The notes: a model not told the origin generated them from the sequence alone. A DNA stretch of 64,000 nt from Natronorubrum thiooxidans (GCF_900156475.1 NZ_FTNR01000001.1:543288-607287); one strand, 5' to 3'; shown: positions 36,660 to 45,658, counted from the first letter of the stretch. Made by a program: numbers and translations.

Positions 36660-36845
36660 TTACAGCGTCGGTTCCCACCCACAGACGGTACAGGAGCTTG
36701 CAGCCGTATCGTGGAGTCCGCCACAGTCTGGACACTGCTTTTTGTTATACTCCTGTTCCCACCCGACTCGTTCTACCGCGTGGCCGCGGTCCGAGAGGAA
36801 TTGGTCGATGACGTCGTCACCGGCATCATTGGGTGAGGTTGCCAT
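36660..36845 (-). CDS. HVO_0416-type small zinc-finger protein
   Basis: A 61-residue protein, MATSPNDAGDDVIDQFLSDRGH then YNKKQCPDCGGLHD and SSCTVCGWEPTL. The CPDC and CTVC pairs should form a zinc ribbon; the N-terminal half is an acidic helix. It matches the haloarchaeal HVO_0416 zinc-finger family from memory. A TTTAATA box about 25-30 bases upstream predicts a leaderless start at ATG 36845 or ATG 36851. Confidence 0.82.
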   Translation of the reverse strand: MATSPNDAGDDVIDQFLSDRGHAVERVGWEQEYNKKQCPDCGGLHDTAASSCTVCGWEPTL

Positions 36846-37023
36846 ACCCATGTGAATGTGGACCACGGTATTAAATCATCGGGTTCACCCACAGATCTGC
36901 CTCGAGAGAAACAGACACCACACCCGCTCGAACACGACCGGGAGCCGAAAGCAGCCGGCCACTGCGCCGTTTCAGACCGATTCGACCCGCGGACTTTTCT
37001 CGCTCTCGGTCCAACCCATGGGT

Positions 37024-37887
37024 ATGAGTGACCTGCGCCTCGATGCGACCCAGCTCGATCGCTACTCGAGACACGTAATCATGGACGAGATCGGGCCCGA
37101 GGGCCAACAGCGGCTGCTCGAGGGCTCGGTGTTGATCGTCGGTGCGGGCGGCCTCGGCTCGCCGGCGATCCAGTATCTCGCGGCGGCGGGCGTTGGCCGG
37201 CTGGGAATCGTTGACGACGACGTCGTCGAGCGATCGAACCTCCAACGCCAGATCGTCCACGGCGACGACGACGTCGGCCGACCGAAAGTCGAGAGTGCGG
37301 CCGACTACGTCGCGACGTTGAACCCCGATATCGACGTCGACACTTATCAGACGCGACTCACGACCGACAACGTGGCCGAGCTCGTCGCCGAGTACGACAT
37401 CGTCCTCGACGCCAGTGACAACTTCGCGACCCGGTACCTGCTCAACGACCACTGCGTGCTCACGGGGACGCCGCTGTCCCACGGCGCGATCTATCGGTTC
37501 GAAGGGCAGGTCACGACGTTTACGAACGACCGCGGCGGGGAGGCAAGCGACAGCGCGACGAGTGACGGCGACGAACCACCGTGTTATCGCTGCATTTTCC
37601 CCGAAGCGCCCGAACCCGGCACCGTCCCCGACTGTGCGACCACCGGCGTGCTCGGCGTCCTGCCCGGCACCGTCGGCTGCATTCAGGCCACCGAGGTCGT
37701 CAAGTACCTGCTCGGCAAGGGCGAGTCCCTCGAGGGCCGACTGCTCATGTACGACGCGATGGGGATGACGTTCGAAACGGTCGAGGTGTTGTCGAATCCC
37801 GAGTGTCCCGTCTGTGGTGACGATCCGGCGATCGAGTCGATCGAGGACGTCGCCTACGAGGGGACGTGCGAGATTTCGGCCGACTAG
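37024..37887 (+). CDS. ubaA: Ubiquitin-like protein-activating E1 enzyme (UbaA/MoeB/ThiF family)
   Basis: A 287-residue E1-like adenylyltransferase. In Haloferax the single UbaA activates SAMP proteins both for protein conjugation and for sulfur transfer to molybdopterin and tRNA thiolation. The nucleotide loop VGAGGLGSP is at 39-47, the family Arg/Asp residues in SNLQRQ and LDASDN are present, and zinc cysteines are paired as CYRC (187-190) and CPVC (261-264). The likely thioester cysteine is C204 in PDCATTGVLG. A short acidic insertion (about residues 170-185) precedes the first zinc pair. ATG 37018 is an alternative start. No SAMP gene is adjacent. Confidence 0.92.
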   Translation: MSDLRLDATQLDRYSRHVIMDEIGPEGQQRLLEGSVLIVGAGGLGSPAIQYLAAAGVGRLGIVDDDVVERSNLQRQIVHGDDDVGRPKVESAADYVATLNPDIDVDTYQTRLTTDNVAELVAEYDIVLDASDNFATRYLLNDHCVLTGTPLSHGAIYRFEGQVTTFTNDRGGEASDSATSDGDEPPCYRCIFPEAPEPGTVPDCATTGVLGVLPGTVGCIQATEVVKYLLGKGESLEGRLLMYDAMGMTFETVEVLSNPECPVCGDDPAIESIEDVAYEGTCEISAD

Positions 37888-38882
37888 ACGGCCGTCTCGG
37901 CGGTGTCACGGACCCACGACAGGACATCGACTACGCCGTCGTACAGCTCTCGCCCGCCGAGGACGGCGATACAGGAGACGAACGCGGTCGTCCCGAGTTT
38001 GCCGCCAGCGCCGGGGAACGAGGGCGTGACCGCGAGAAAGACGAGTCCGCAGAGGCCGCCAGCGAGGACGACGGACCCGAGCGATAACCGCTTCGGATTC
38101 GACATCCCCACGAATGACGCACAGAAGGCCACGGCGGCGAGCGTCCCACCGAGTTCCGGCAGCGCGAGCGGAAACGCCACACCGGCGACGACGCCGACGA
38201 CGGCCGAGCCGACGACCGGCCCCCACTCGAGGCGGACGCTCGAGACAGCCGTCGCGGTGGCCCCAGCGGCTGCGACGGGGACGACCAGCGAGACGAGATT
38301 CCACTGGGGCGTACCAGCGGGGGCAAAGTCGATCCCAACGAACGCGGCCGCCGTGAGACAGCCAAAGAACGCGAGCGTGCCGAGTTTGCCGCCGACGCCG
38401 CCGAACGTCTCGGTCGTCGCGACGAAGCCGAGGCCCGCGATGAGCCCTGCGAGGGCGACGGCCTCGAGCGACGGGAACACCACGGGCGAGGCCATGCCGA
38501 CAAACGAGCCACAGTACGCCGGCACATCGATGCGCGGGAGCGCGAGACCGGCGACCAGACCGACCAGTGCGGCGGCGAGCACCGGGCCGAGATCGGCATG
38601 GACGCTCAGGACGTAGGTGACGACGGCACCGGCAACGACCGCGAGCGCGTTGATTGCGTCCGCTCGATCGAAACCGGTCGTTTTGAACGGGCCGCGCACT
38701 CGCTTGTGCTCGAGCACGCCGGCGGCGGCCGCGATGAACACGAGCCCAGCCTGCGCGCCGACCATCTCGGGCGGCGTCTCGACGGGTGCGGCCAGCGAGC
38801 CCACGAGCAACGTGCCGGCGGTCAGCAACAGTGCGACGTAGCCAGCGAACTGGACCGGACGGTACACGACTCGAACGAACAA
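37884..38882 (-). CDS. Polytopic membrane protein with internal duplication
   Basis: A 332-residue protein with about ten helices. Two segments repeat: YCGSFVGMASP then GGVGGKLGTLAFFGCL (near residues 122-174), and FCASFVGMSNP then GAGGKLGTTAFVSCI (near 256-310). The protein thus appears built from two homologous halves, as in many transporters. I do not recognise the family. Its stop codon overlaps that of ubaA on the other strand. It is followed upstream on the same strand by the SDR gene with a 43-base gap. Confidence 0.75.
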   Translation of the reverse strand: MFVRVVYRPVQFAGYVALLLTAGTLLVGSLAAPVETPPEMVGAQAGLVFIAAAAGVLEHKRVRGPFKTTGFDRADAINALAVVAGAVVTYVLSVHADLGPVLAAALVGLVAGLALPRIDVPAYCGSFVGMASPVVFPSLEAVALAGLIAGLGFVATTETFGGVGGKLGTLAFFGCLTAAAFVGIDFAPAGTPQWNLVSLVVPVAAAGATATAVSSVRLEWGPVVGSAVVGVVAGVAFPLALPELGGTLAAVAFCASFVGMSNPKRLSLGSVVLAGGLCGLVFLAVTPSFPGAGGKLGTTAFVSCIAVLGGRELYDGVVDVLSWVRDTAETAV

Positions 38883-38925
38883 AAGGACCGACGAGAGGGT
38901 TTCGATTCGCCGCAGGCAGTCGCCG

Positions 38926-39711
38926 TTAGCTCCGCAACAGTCCGCCGTCGATGGGCACTTCGATGCCGTTGACGAAGCTCGCGCGCGGACTCGAGAGCAC
39001 GGCGACGATATCGCCCAGTTCGCGGGGGTCGCCGATACGGTTCATCGGGATTTCGCTCGCGAGTTCCGTCAGCCCGTGCTCGTAGTCGTCGTAGACGCCG
39101 CGCTCGATGTTCGCTTCGATCAGTTCCTCGATTCGGGGCGTCTCGATCGTCCCCGGCAGAACCGCGTTGGCCCGGATCTCCGGGGCGAACTCCCGCGAAA
39201 TCGTCTTTACGAGCCCAATCACGCCCCGACGAACCGAGTTCGACAACAGGAGGCCGTCGGCGACTTCTCTGACTGTTCGGGACGTAATACAGGTGACCGA
39301 GCCGTACGCCGACTCGAGGAGGTGCTCGTGGGCCTGTTCGATCGTCCAGACGACACTCATTACCAGCAGGTCGTAGGCCTGGTACCAGTCCTGTTCGTCG
39401 GTCTCCAGGAAGGTCGTACTCGGCGGCCCGCCCGAGGAGGTGACGAGGTGGTCGAGGCCGCCGAAGGCGTCGACCGTCTCGCTGACGAGGTGGGAGACCT
39501 CGTCCGGGTCCGTAAGGTCCGTCGGTGTCGCGCGGACCTCCCCCGTCGCCGTCTCGGCGAGTTCCTCACGAGCGTCCGCGAGTCGCTGCTCGTCGCGTCC
39601 ACAGATCATCACGTTCGCGCCCTCCTCAGCTATGGCCTGTGCGCTCGCAAAGCCGAGGCCGCTCGAGGACGCCGTCACCAGTGCGCTGTTACCGTCGAGG
39701 TCGAGATCCAT
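38926..39711 (-). CDS. Short-chain dehydrogenase/reductase, divergent active site
   Basis: A 261-residue SDR with nucleotide motif TASSSGLG at 13-20 and the C-terminal PIDGGLLRS typical of FabG-like enzymes. The catalytic Ser is present (TCITSRTV), but the usual YxxxK is replaced by LLLSNSVRRGVIGLVK, with no Tyr. This LSN-type pattern occurs in a recognised SDR subgroup whose substrates are poorly known. The start at 39711 aligns with the family and follows the symporter gene by 104 bases. NADP preference is likely from the RDEQR after strand two. Confidence 0.88.
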   Translation of the reverse strand: MDLDLDGNSALVTASSSGLGFASAQAIAEEGANVMICGRDEQRLADAREELAETATGEVRATPTDLTDPDEVSHLVSETVDAFGGLDHLVTSSGGPPSTTFLETDEQDWYQAYDLLVMSVVWTIEQAHEHLLESAYGSVTCITSRTVREVADGLLLSNSVRRGVIGLVKTISREFAPEIRANAVLPGTIETPRIEELIEANIERGVYDDYEHGLTELASEIPMNRIGDPRELGDIVAVLSSPRASFVNGIEVPIDGGLLRS

Positions 39712-39815
39712 ACTCGAAGGCCACGATGGGGAGGGACAAAGGCCCGGTGTCGAAGGCAAACGGCTCGCGGGCGAACGGTGTGGAACTTGCGTCCGGCGGC
39801 GGACACAGCCTGTAC

Positions 39816-41291
39816 TCAGTCCGCGCCCAACCCCTCGAAGTAGATGGCGCGCCGTTCCTCGGCTGCGGGCGTCGTAACGAGCGAGACGACGACGGTGACG
39901 ACGAGTCCGAGCCCCATGCCGACCATGCCGGCTGTCCAGCCGGCGTAGCTGCCGGGGACGACGGCGAGAAAGAGACTCGAGAGGTAGAACGCCTGACTGA
40001 CGGCGATCCCGGCCGTAATCCCGGCTCGAGTCGTCTTGCGCCAGTAGAGGGCGATGAGCACGGGCAAGGCGAGCTGTGCGAAGCCGCTGAAGGCCGCATC
40101 GCCCAGTTCGAACAGCGTCGCCGGGTTGAACAGGCTCGCGCCGAACGCGGCGGTCGCAAAGACCACGACGCCGATCCGAGCCAGCAGATCCTCCCGTCGA
40201 TCCGTGACGTCTCGTTCAATGAAGGGGCGATAGAGATCCCGGGTAAAGTACGACGAGCCCGAAAGCAACATTGAGTCCGAGGAGGACATCATCGCGGCCA
40301 TCGCGCCGGCGATGACGAGCGCGGCGAACCAGATCGGGGTGTACTCGGCGAGGACGGCGGGGAGGACGTTTTCACCGGCCGGAATTGTGACCTCAAGGCC
40401 GCGTGCCCACACGCCGAGCATGAACGAGGGGACAAAGAGGAGGACACAGAGGATCGGCCAGAGCGCGAACGATCGCTTGAACACCGTCCGCGAGCCGGCA
40501 GTGAAAAATCGCTGGTTGACCTGCGGGAACATCGCCACGCCGAAGCCGATCGTGATCGCCGTCGAGAGCATCCACTGGGGCGTGTAGTACGCACTGCCGA
40601 GCGAGAGGAACGCGGCGGTTGCATCGTTTTCGGCGAGCGCCGACGTCGCCGCTCCCGGACCACCGACGGCAGCGAGCACCCACAGCAGCGCGACCCAGGT
40701 GGTGACGAGCATGAACACGCCCTGTAAGGTGTCCGTCCAGGCGATCCCACGCATGCCGGCGACGACGACGTAGAGGATCATGAACGCGGTTATCAATCCC
40801 GCACCCGCGGCGTAGGGGACGGCCCCCTCGGTCAGCGCCTGTAATGCGGTGCCGGCACCGACCTGCTGAAGCATGACGTACGGAAAGAGCCAGAGCAGAC
40901 TGACGCCGGCAACGAGACCCCGAAGTCGCCGTGAGGCGAACCGATCGCCGAGCATCTCGCCGAGCGTGACGTAGCCGTACTCCCGGCCGAGCAGCCACTG
41001 CTTGTAGCCGATGACATACCAGAGGATCGCGAAGATGATCCCGTCCATCAGCCCCATCACGAGGATCCATTCGGGCCCCTGCTGGTAGGCGATGTTCGGC
41101 CCGGCAAAGAACGTAAACGCCGATAACAGCGTTGCAAACGTCGTAAACAGCAAAACGATCGTTCCGAACGTCCGGCTCGCGAGATAGAAATCCTCCGCCG
41201 TTCGGTCGGTGAGTCGGTAGGCAACCAGCCCGACTGCCAGCGCCAGAAGCAGGTAGCCAACGATGATCCCGAGCTGGAGTGTGAGACTCAC
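39816..41291 (-). CDS. Sodium:solute symporter (SSS/SLC5 family)
   Basis: A 491-residue transporter with about 13 helices. Family features include DFYLASRTFGTIVLLFTTFATLLSAFTFFAGPNIAYQQGP near residues 34-72, the GYVTLGEMLGDRF loop and the AMAAMMSSSDSMLLSGSSYFTRDLYRPF segment (about 333-360), which carries the Na2-site serines. The substrate could be a proline-, pantothenate- or organic-acid-like solute. Its start overlaps the stop of the DUF3311 gene by four bases (ATGA), so the pair is translationally coupled. Confidence 0.94.
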   Translation of the reverse strand: MSLTLQLGIIVGYLLLALAVGLVAYRLTDRTAEDFYLASRTFGTIVLLFTTFATLLSAFTFFAGPNIAYQQGPEWILVMGLMDGIIFAILWYVIGYKQWLLGREYGYVTLGEMLGDRFASRRLRGLVAGVSLLWLFPYVMLQQVGAGTALQALTEGAVPYAAGAGLITAFMILYVVVAGMRGIAWTDTLQGVFMLVTTWVALLWVLAAVGGPGAATSALAENDATAAFLSLGSAYYTPQWMLSTAITIGFGVAMFPQVNQRFFTAGSRTVFKRSFALWPILCVLLFVPSFMLGVWARGLEVTIPAGENVLPAVLAEYTPIWFAALVIAGAMAAMMSSSDSMLLSGSSYFTRDLYRPFIERDVTDRREDLLARIGVVVFATAAFGASLFNPATLFELGDAAFSGFAQLALPVLIALYWRKTTRAGITAGIAVSQAFYLSSLFLAVVPGSYAGWTAGMVGMGLGLVVTVVVSLVTTPAAEERRAIYFEGLGAD

Positions 41292-41563
41292 GGTCGCTCA
41301 CCCCCACTCGCCGAGCGCGGCGACCGATCCGGCCCGTGTTCGTCGCTCGAGTCCGTCGATTCGGTTTCGATGCCGATCCCCCATGCCCGCTGGGCGAACA
41401 GATGGAAGACGATCGCCGCGAGCCCCATCCAGCCGATGTGCCACCAGAGCCACAGCGGTAAGTCGGCGACGACCGTCGACGATCCCCAGAGAAACCACGG
41501 GACTGCGAGGCCACTGAGGACGACCGCGACCGTAATCCAGCCCACGAGTTCTAGACGACGCAT
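41288..41563 (-). CDS. DUF3311 small membrane subunit of the symporter
   Basis: A 91-residue protein with two helices (residues 6-26 and 40-60) joined by a short SSTVVADLPLWLWWHIGW loop, then a soluble acidic tail. DUF3311 proteins are usually encoded directly before SSS-family symporters and are thought to be small partner subunits, like YhdT beside PanF. The four-base ATGA overlap with the symporter gene supports this. The start at 41563 gives a basic MRRLELVGW N-terminus. Confidence 0.85.
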   Translation of the reverse strand: MRRLELVGWITVAVVLSGLAVPWFLWGSSTVVADLPLWLWWHIGWMGLAAIVFHLFAQRAWGIGIETESTDSSDEHGPDRSPRSASGGERP

Positions 41564-41737
41564 ATCCGGTTGTTGGGCCCGATGTTGGTAACCGTTTCCC
41601 TTCAACAGCGAGCATTGAAGAAAATTCGCCATCAGTTCAGCGATGGCGTCCAGTCCGGCGGTTTCCGTGGGTAAAATCGCTCTTTTAGGGAGGAAAAAAC
41701 GTATAGGGGTCGGCAGGCGAGTGCAAGTCGAGTTGAC

Positions 41738-42613
41738 ATGGCCCGGCTGTTCCCGTTTCGGTCCGAGCCCGACCAGACCGAGGGCCACCCACGAATCGTC
41801 GACCTCGAGGGCGATGAGGCCGACGCGGTGTTCAGCGCCCTCTCGTCGACGACGGCCCGCCAAATCTACGCGCGACTCGAGGCTGAACCCGGGACGCCGA
41901 GTGATATCGCCGACGCGGTCGATTCGTCGATCCAGAACGTCCGTTATCACCTCGAGAACCTCGAGGATGCCGGACTCATCGAGGTCGTCGACACCTGGTA
42001 CTCCTCGCGTGGCAACGAGATGAGCGTCTATGCGGCGACGGATGGGCCGTTGATCGTGACGAGTGACGAATCGACGGCGAGCCGGTTGCGCGAGGCGCTC
42101 TCGCGGTTTCTCGGTGGGATCGGGGTGCTTGGGGGCGGCAGCCTGCTGGTGCAGTACGGGCTCACGCGATGGGCCGAGTCGGCACTGGGCTCGTCGACGG
42201 GGACAGCCCCGACCGGAACGGACGACTCGAGTGAGACGAACGACGAAACTGGGACGGGCGAGACGGACGACGCAACTGGAACGGGCGAGACGGACGACAC
42301 CAGCACGGACGACTCGAGCGGGGGTGAGACCGAGGACACGTCGGATGAGATCGGGATTCAGGACGTCGACGAAGACAGGCCCGTGGAGCACGACGACGCG
42401 GTAGCCGACGAACCACCGAGCGCTGACGGGAGCGAGTCCGTCGATCTCACAGCCGATGGAAACGAATCCGTCGAGGCCGCAGCTGACGGGGGTGTCGAAG
42501 CGGCCGAGGCGGTCTTCGCAGTGATCCCACCCGGGCTTCTCTTCTTTCTCGGTGGATTCGTTGTGTTGTCTACTGTCATGATCTACTGGTACTGGTACCG
42601 ACCGGCGTACTGA
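41738..42613 (+). CDS. Winged-helix protein with two membrane segments and acidic linker
   Basis: A 291-residue protein. Residues 27-105 form an ArsR-like winged helix (FSALSSTTARQIYARLEAEPGTPSDIADAVDSSIQNVRYHLENLEDAGLI) with a wing carrying SSRGNEMSVYA. A weak membrane helix follows near 122-142, then about 115 residues of Thr/Asp/Glu/Gly repeats (GTGETDD units), then a clear C-terminal helix near 258-285. It looks like a DNA-binding domain tethered to the membrane with an exposed acidic loop. It diverges from the DUF3311-symporter operon and precedes dnaG by about 100 bases. Confidence 0.85.
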   Translation: MARLFPFRSEPDQTEGHPRIVDLEGDEADAVFSALSSTTARQIYARLEAEPGTPSDIADAVDSSIQNVRYHLENLEDAGLIEVVDTWYSSRGNEMSVYAATDGPLIVTSDESTASRLREALSRFLGGIGVLGGGSLLVQYGLTRWAESALGSSTGTAPTGTDDSSETNDETGTGETDDATGTGETDDTSTDDSSGGETEDTSDEIGIQDVDEDRPVEHDDAVADEPPSADGSESVDLTADGNESVEAAADGGVEAAEAVFAVIPPGLLFFLGGFVVLSTVMIYWYWYRPAY

Positions 42614-42717
42614 CCGGTCGAATTTTGCAGACAGGTCAACAGCTATTTCCCCGTCACGACCCAAAACCACATAAACCGTTGTGGTACCGTCTTTGCGGTG
42701 CCACAGGTCGATCTCCC

Positions 42718-44112
42718 ATGGAAGACACCTCGAAATACCTTATTCACGCGGACGTTACGGCCGACGGGGTCGTCGAGCGCAGCGACGTCGTCGGTGCCAT
42801 CTTCGGGCAGACCGAAGGCTTACTCGGTGACGAACTCGATCTCCGCGATCTCCGCCAGTCACAGAAAGTCGGGCGTATTGACGTCGAAATAACGAGCACC
42901 GGCGGCCAGTCACACGGCCACCTCACCATCGCAACCGGCCTCGACAAGGTCGAAACCGCAACACTTGCGGCCTCCCTCGAGACGATCAGCCGGGTCGGTC
43001 CCTGCCGGGCCGACCTCGAGGTCACCGAGATCGAAGACGTGCGGGCGGCAAAACGGAAAGCGGTCGTCGAACGCGCAAAGGAACTGCTCCGAACCGGGTT
43101 CGACGATAGCGTGATGAGCTCCGAAGAGATCCTCGCGGAGGTGCGCCAGCATGTCCGCGTCGAGGACATTACCGAATACGAAGGACTTCCAGCAGGCCCC
43201 CGTGTGACCGACAGCGACGCGATTATCGTCGTCGAGGGCCGCTCTGACGTGCTCACGCTTCTCAAATACGGCGTCAAAAACGCGATCGCTGTCGAGGGAA
43301 CCAACGTCCCCGACGCAGTGGCCGAACTGACTCGCCACCGTACGGTCACCGCCTTTCTCGACGGCGACCGTGGCGGCGACCTCATTCTCGAAGAACTCTC
43401 GCAGGTCGGCGACATCGATTACGTCGCGTTCGCACCCTCGGGCACCTCCGTCGAGGACCTCGACCACCACCAGCTGTTTGGGGCCTTACGGAACAAAGTA
43501 CCCTACGAGACGATCTCGGAGTTAAACGAGCCTCGAGAGGCCGTCGCCGCGACCGACGGTAGTGCAACGCCGGCACCGGAAGCGTCCGACATCGACCCCA
43601 ACGACGCCGACAAACCACCCGATTCGACCGCCGAGACCGACACCGCGAGTCCAGTCCCACCGTCGCCCGACGTAAGCGTGACCGACTGTGCCGGTGTCGA
43701 AGACGGAACCAACGGGAACGCGACAACGACGACACAGCCGCCCACGACGTCGTCCGACCAGACAGCCGCCGAGACGACGTCGGCGGAGTCCACCGACCCG
43801 AAAACCGTCTACGATCACGCGACGGAGCTCATCCGAGGGCAGACCGGCCGCGTCCGCGCGCTCGATGCGGACGGCACCCGCCTCGATGAAGCCGATGCGA
43901 ACGACGCGTACGACGTCCTCGAGTCGCTCGAGACGGCCCCGAAGACGATTATCCTCGACGAAATCCTCGAACAACAGCTGCTCGATCTGGCGGCCGACCG
44001 CGGCGTCGAGCGGATCATCGCTCGATCGCTCGGCCAGTTCACCAAACGGCCCACCGCCGTCCGTATTCATGCGATCGACGATATCGCCGAGGACGCACCC
44101 GAAACGGAGTGA
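42718..44112 (+). CDS. dnaG: Archaeal DnaG primase-like protein (exosome-associated)
   Basis: A 464-residue protein. The N-terminal 150 residues are the archaeal DnaG-specific region (MEDTSKYLIHADVTADGVVE), and a TOPRIM domain from about residue 165 has the catalytic Glu in VVEGRSDVL (E173) and DGDRGGD at 215-221. Residues about 280-375 are a long Thr/Ala/Asp/Pro-rich linker, longer than in most archaeal DnaG. A conserved C-terminal domain follows (VYDHATELIRGQTGRVRALDADG). In archaea DnaG is a stable part of the RNA exosome and has weak primase activity. It converges on orc1 across an ORB-bearing spacer. Confidence 0.95.
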   Translation: MEDTSKYLIHADVTADGVVERSDVVGAIFGQTEGLLGDELDLRDLRQSQKVGRIDVEITSTGGQSHGHLTIATGLDKVETATLAASLETISRVGPCRADLEVTEIEDVRAAKRKAVVERAKELLRTGFDDSVMSSEEILAEVRQHVRVEDITEYEGLPAGPRVTDSDAIIVVEGRSDVLTLLKYGVKNAIAVEGTNVPDAVAELTRHRTVTAFLDGDRGGDLILEELSQVGDIDYVAFAPSGTSVEDLDHHQLFGALRNKVPYETISELNEPREAVAATDGSATPAPEASDIDPNDADKPPDSTAETDTASPVPPSPDVSVTDCAGVEDGTNGNATTTTQPPTTSSDQTAAETTSAESTDPKTVYDHATELIRGQTGRVRALDADGTRLDEADANDAYDVLESLETAPKTIILDEILEQQLLDLAADRGVERIIARSLGQFTKRPTAVRIHAIDDIAEDAPETE

Positions 44113-44177
44113 TACTGACTGCTGTCAGTCGGACCGACACTATCCGACCGATCGAACTCGGATACTCGATCTGCCAC

Positions 44178-44195
44178 CCCCTACGTTTCCGACGT
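44178..44195 (-). repeat. ORB-like element 1
   Basis: Plus strand reads CCCCTACGTTTCCGACGT. It is the first of four copies between dnaG and orc1, in the same orientation as elements 2-7. Confidence 0.75.
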
Positions 44196-44204
44196 CCCCG
44201 CCGG

Positions 44205-44222
44205 ACCCCATGTTTCCGACGT
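44205..44222 (-). repeat. ORB-like element 2
   Basis: Plus strand reads ACCCCATGTTTCCGACGT, one base from the consensus. It begins 27 bases after element 1. Confidence 0.75.
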
Positions 44223-44237
44223 TGTTTCTCACCCCTC

Positions 44238-44255
44238 CCCCCGTGTTTCCGTCGT
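44238..44255 (-). repeat. ORB-like element 3
   Basis: Plus strand reads CCCCCGTGTTTCCGTCGT, inside a long C-run. It begins 33 bases after element 2. Confidence 0.7.
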
Positions 44256-44327
44256 TTCCGCACACTGTTGGCTGACCTCATCGCTCATGATCTTGGAGAT
44301 AACTCACGGCCAGCGGTATCATACCAC

Positions 44328-44345
44328 ACCCCACGTTTCCGTCGT
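44328..44345 (-). repeat. ORB-like element 4
   Basis: Plus strand reads ACCCCACGTTTCCGTCGT, identical to element 7. It lies 53 bases from the 3' end of orc1. Confidence 0.8.
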
Positions 44346-44397
44346 CTAGTCGTCGCCGAAACACCATCGTTCGGTCCGTCAGCAAGGTGATCGACCG

Positions 44398-45630
44398 CTA
44401 TTCGGCAGCCCAGTCTCGCATCCAGGAATCCTCGAGGATCGTTTCGCGGACGACGTGGGGGTCTTCGATGAGCCGGTTTTGAAGGTGGATGCCGCCAGCG
44501 CTCCCCTTGTTGATTTTTTCGATTTCGACGACGCCGAGAAACGCCTGTTCTTTCAAGATATCGCGGAAGCGACGGACTGAGAGAATATCCATCTCGAGAT
44601 GTTCGCAGATTCGTTCGTACTGGTCGTAGACACGGCTCGTGAGGAACGCATCGTCGTCGGAGTTGACGCTGAGTTCGGTCAACGCGAGTAAGGCAGCTTT
44701 CGCCTGCGTGGGCGCGCCGTTGACGAGTTCGCGGAATCGGTCTTTTTCGGCGTGCTGTTGGGCCTGTCGGACGTGTTTTTCCTGGACTTTCGCAGCGCCG
44801 TCTTCGTAGGCGACCTCACCGGCATGGCGAAGGATATCGATGGCCTTCCGAGCGTCGCCGTGTTCTTGGGCGGCAAAGGCGGCGGACAGTGGAATCACGT
44901 CCTCGGAAAGGACGCCGTCGCGGAATGCGTCCTCCCGATTGGCCATGATCTCACGGAGTTGGTTCGCGTCGTACGGTTTGAAGAACAACTCCTTGTGCTG
45001 GAAGCTGCTTCGGACCCGTTCGTTTAGCTTATCGATATACTGGATCTTGTTACTGATCGCGATGATCCCGATGCTGCAGTCGATCTTGCCCGCTTCTTCG
45101 GCCCGCGAGAGTTTCATCAACACGCTGTCATCGTTCATCAGGTCGATCTCGTCGAGAATGATAATCACGGAATCGAACTGTGCATCGAGTGTTTTCCAGA
45201 GGAGTTTGTAATACTTCGACGTACTGAGACCGGTGTGTGGGACCGTGATGTCGGTGATCGATTCGTCGTTCAGTTTCGCCGCAAGCGAGGATACCGCCTG
45301 TGTCTCCGTGTTATCCTCTGCACAGTCGATGTACGCCGTTCCGATACTGACACCCGCCTCAGCCGCGTTTTGTGCGCGCTGGGAGACGTGTCTCGAGACC
45401 AGTGACTTTCCCGCACCGGTTTTCCCGTAGATCATGACGTTCTCCGGCGAATACCCGTGTACTGCGCCGTTCAGACGCTTCGCCAACTTCGCGATTTCCT
45501 CATCACGACCGACGATCCGGTCGGCCTCCGGAACGTGGCCGATTTTGAGGAGATCCTTGTTCGAGAAGATTCGGTGTCCGGAGTCAAAGAGTGGATCGTC
45601 GACGGAACTGGATGAGGAGTCGGGTGTCAT
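44398..45630 (-). CDS. orc1/cdc6: Orc1/Cdc6 replication initiator
   Basis: A 410-residue AAA+ initiator. The N-terminus has IFSNKDLLKIGHVPEADRIVGRDEEI, Walker A GKTGAGKS is at 69-76, Walker B is IIILDEIDLM near 155-165, sensor 1 is IAISNKI near 193, and sensor 2 is HGDARKAIDILRHAGEVA. The C-terminal winged helix (about 310-410) includes LLALTELSVN and VRRFRDILKEQAFLGVVEIEKINKG. In archaea this class binds ORB elements next to its gene and recruits MCM. Nine ORB-like motifs flank the gene on both sides, so it is almost surely the cognate initiator. Element 5, 52 bases upstream of the ATG, may let it control its own transcription. Confidence 0.97.
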   Translation of the reverse strand: MTPDSSSSSVDDPLFDSGHRIFSNKDLLKIGHVPEADRIVGRDEEIAKLAKRLNGAVHGYSPENVMIYGKTGAGKSLVSRHVSQRAQNAAEAGVSIGTAYIDCAEDNTETQAVSSLAAKLNDESITDITVPHTGLSTSKYYKLLWKTLDAQFDSVIIILDEIDLMNDDSVLMKLSRAEEAGKIDCSIGIIAISNKIQYIDKLNERVRSSFQHKELFFKPYDANQLREIMANREDAFRDGVLSEDVIPLSAAFAAQEHGDARKAIDILRHAGEVAYEDGAAKVQEKHVRQAQQHAEKDRFRELVNGAPTQAKAALLALTELSVNSDDDAFLTSRVYDQYERICEHLEMDILSVRRFRDILKEQAFLGVVEIEKINKGSAGGIHLQNRLIEDPHVVRETILEDSWMRDWAAE

Positions 45631-45658
45631 CTAATATACGGTAGTGAGAGCGGTACGT

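Noticed and set aside
44109..44390. Plus-strand frame across the left ORB array
   Set aside because: The frame is produced by the repeated motif itself (runs of RFRR-like residues); not a gene.
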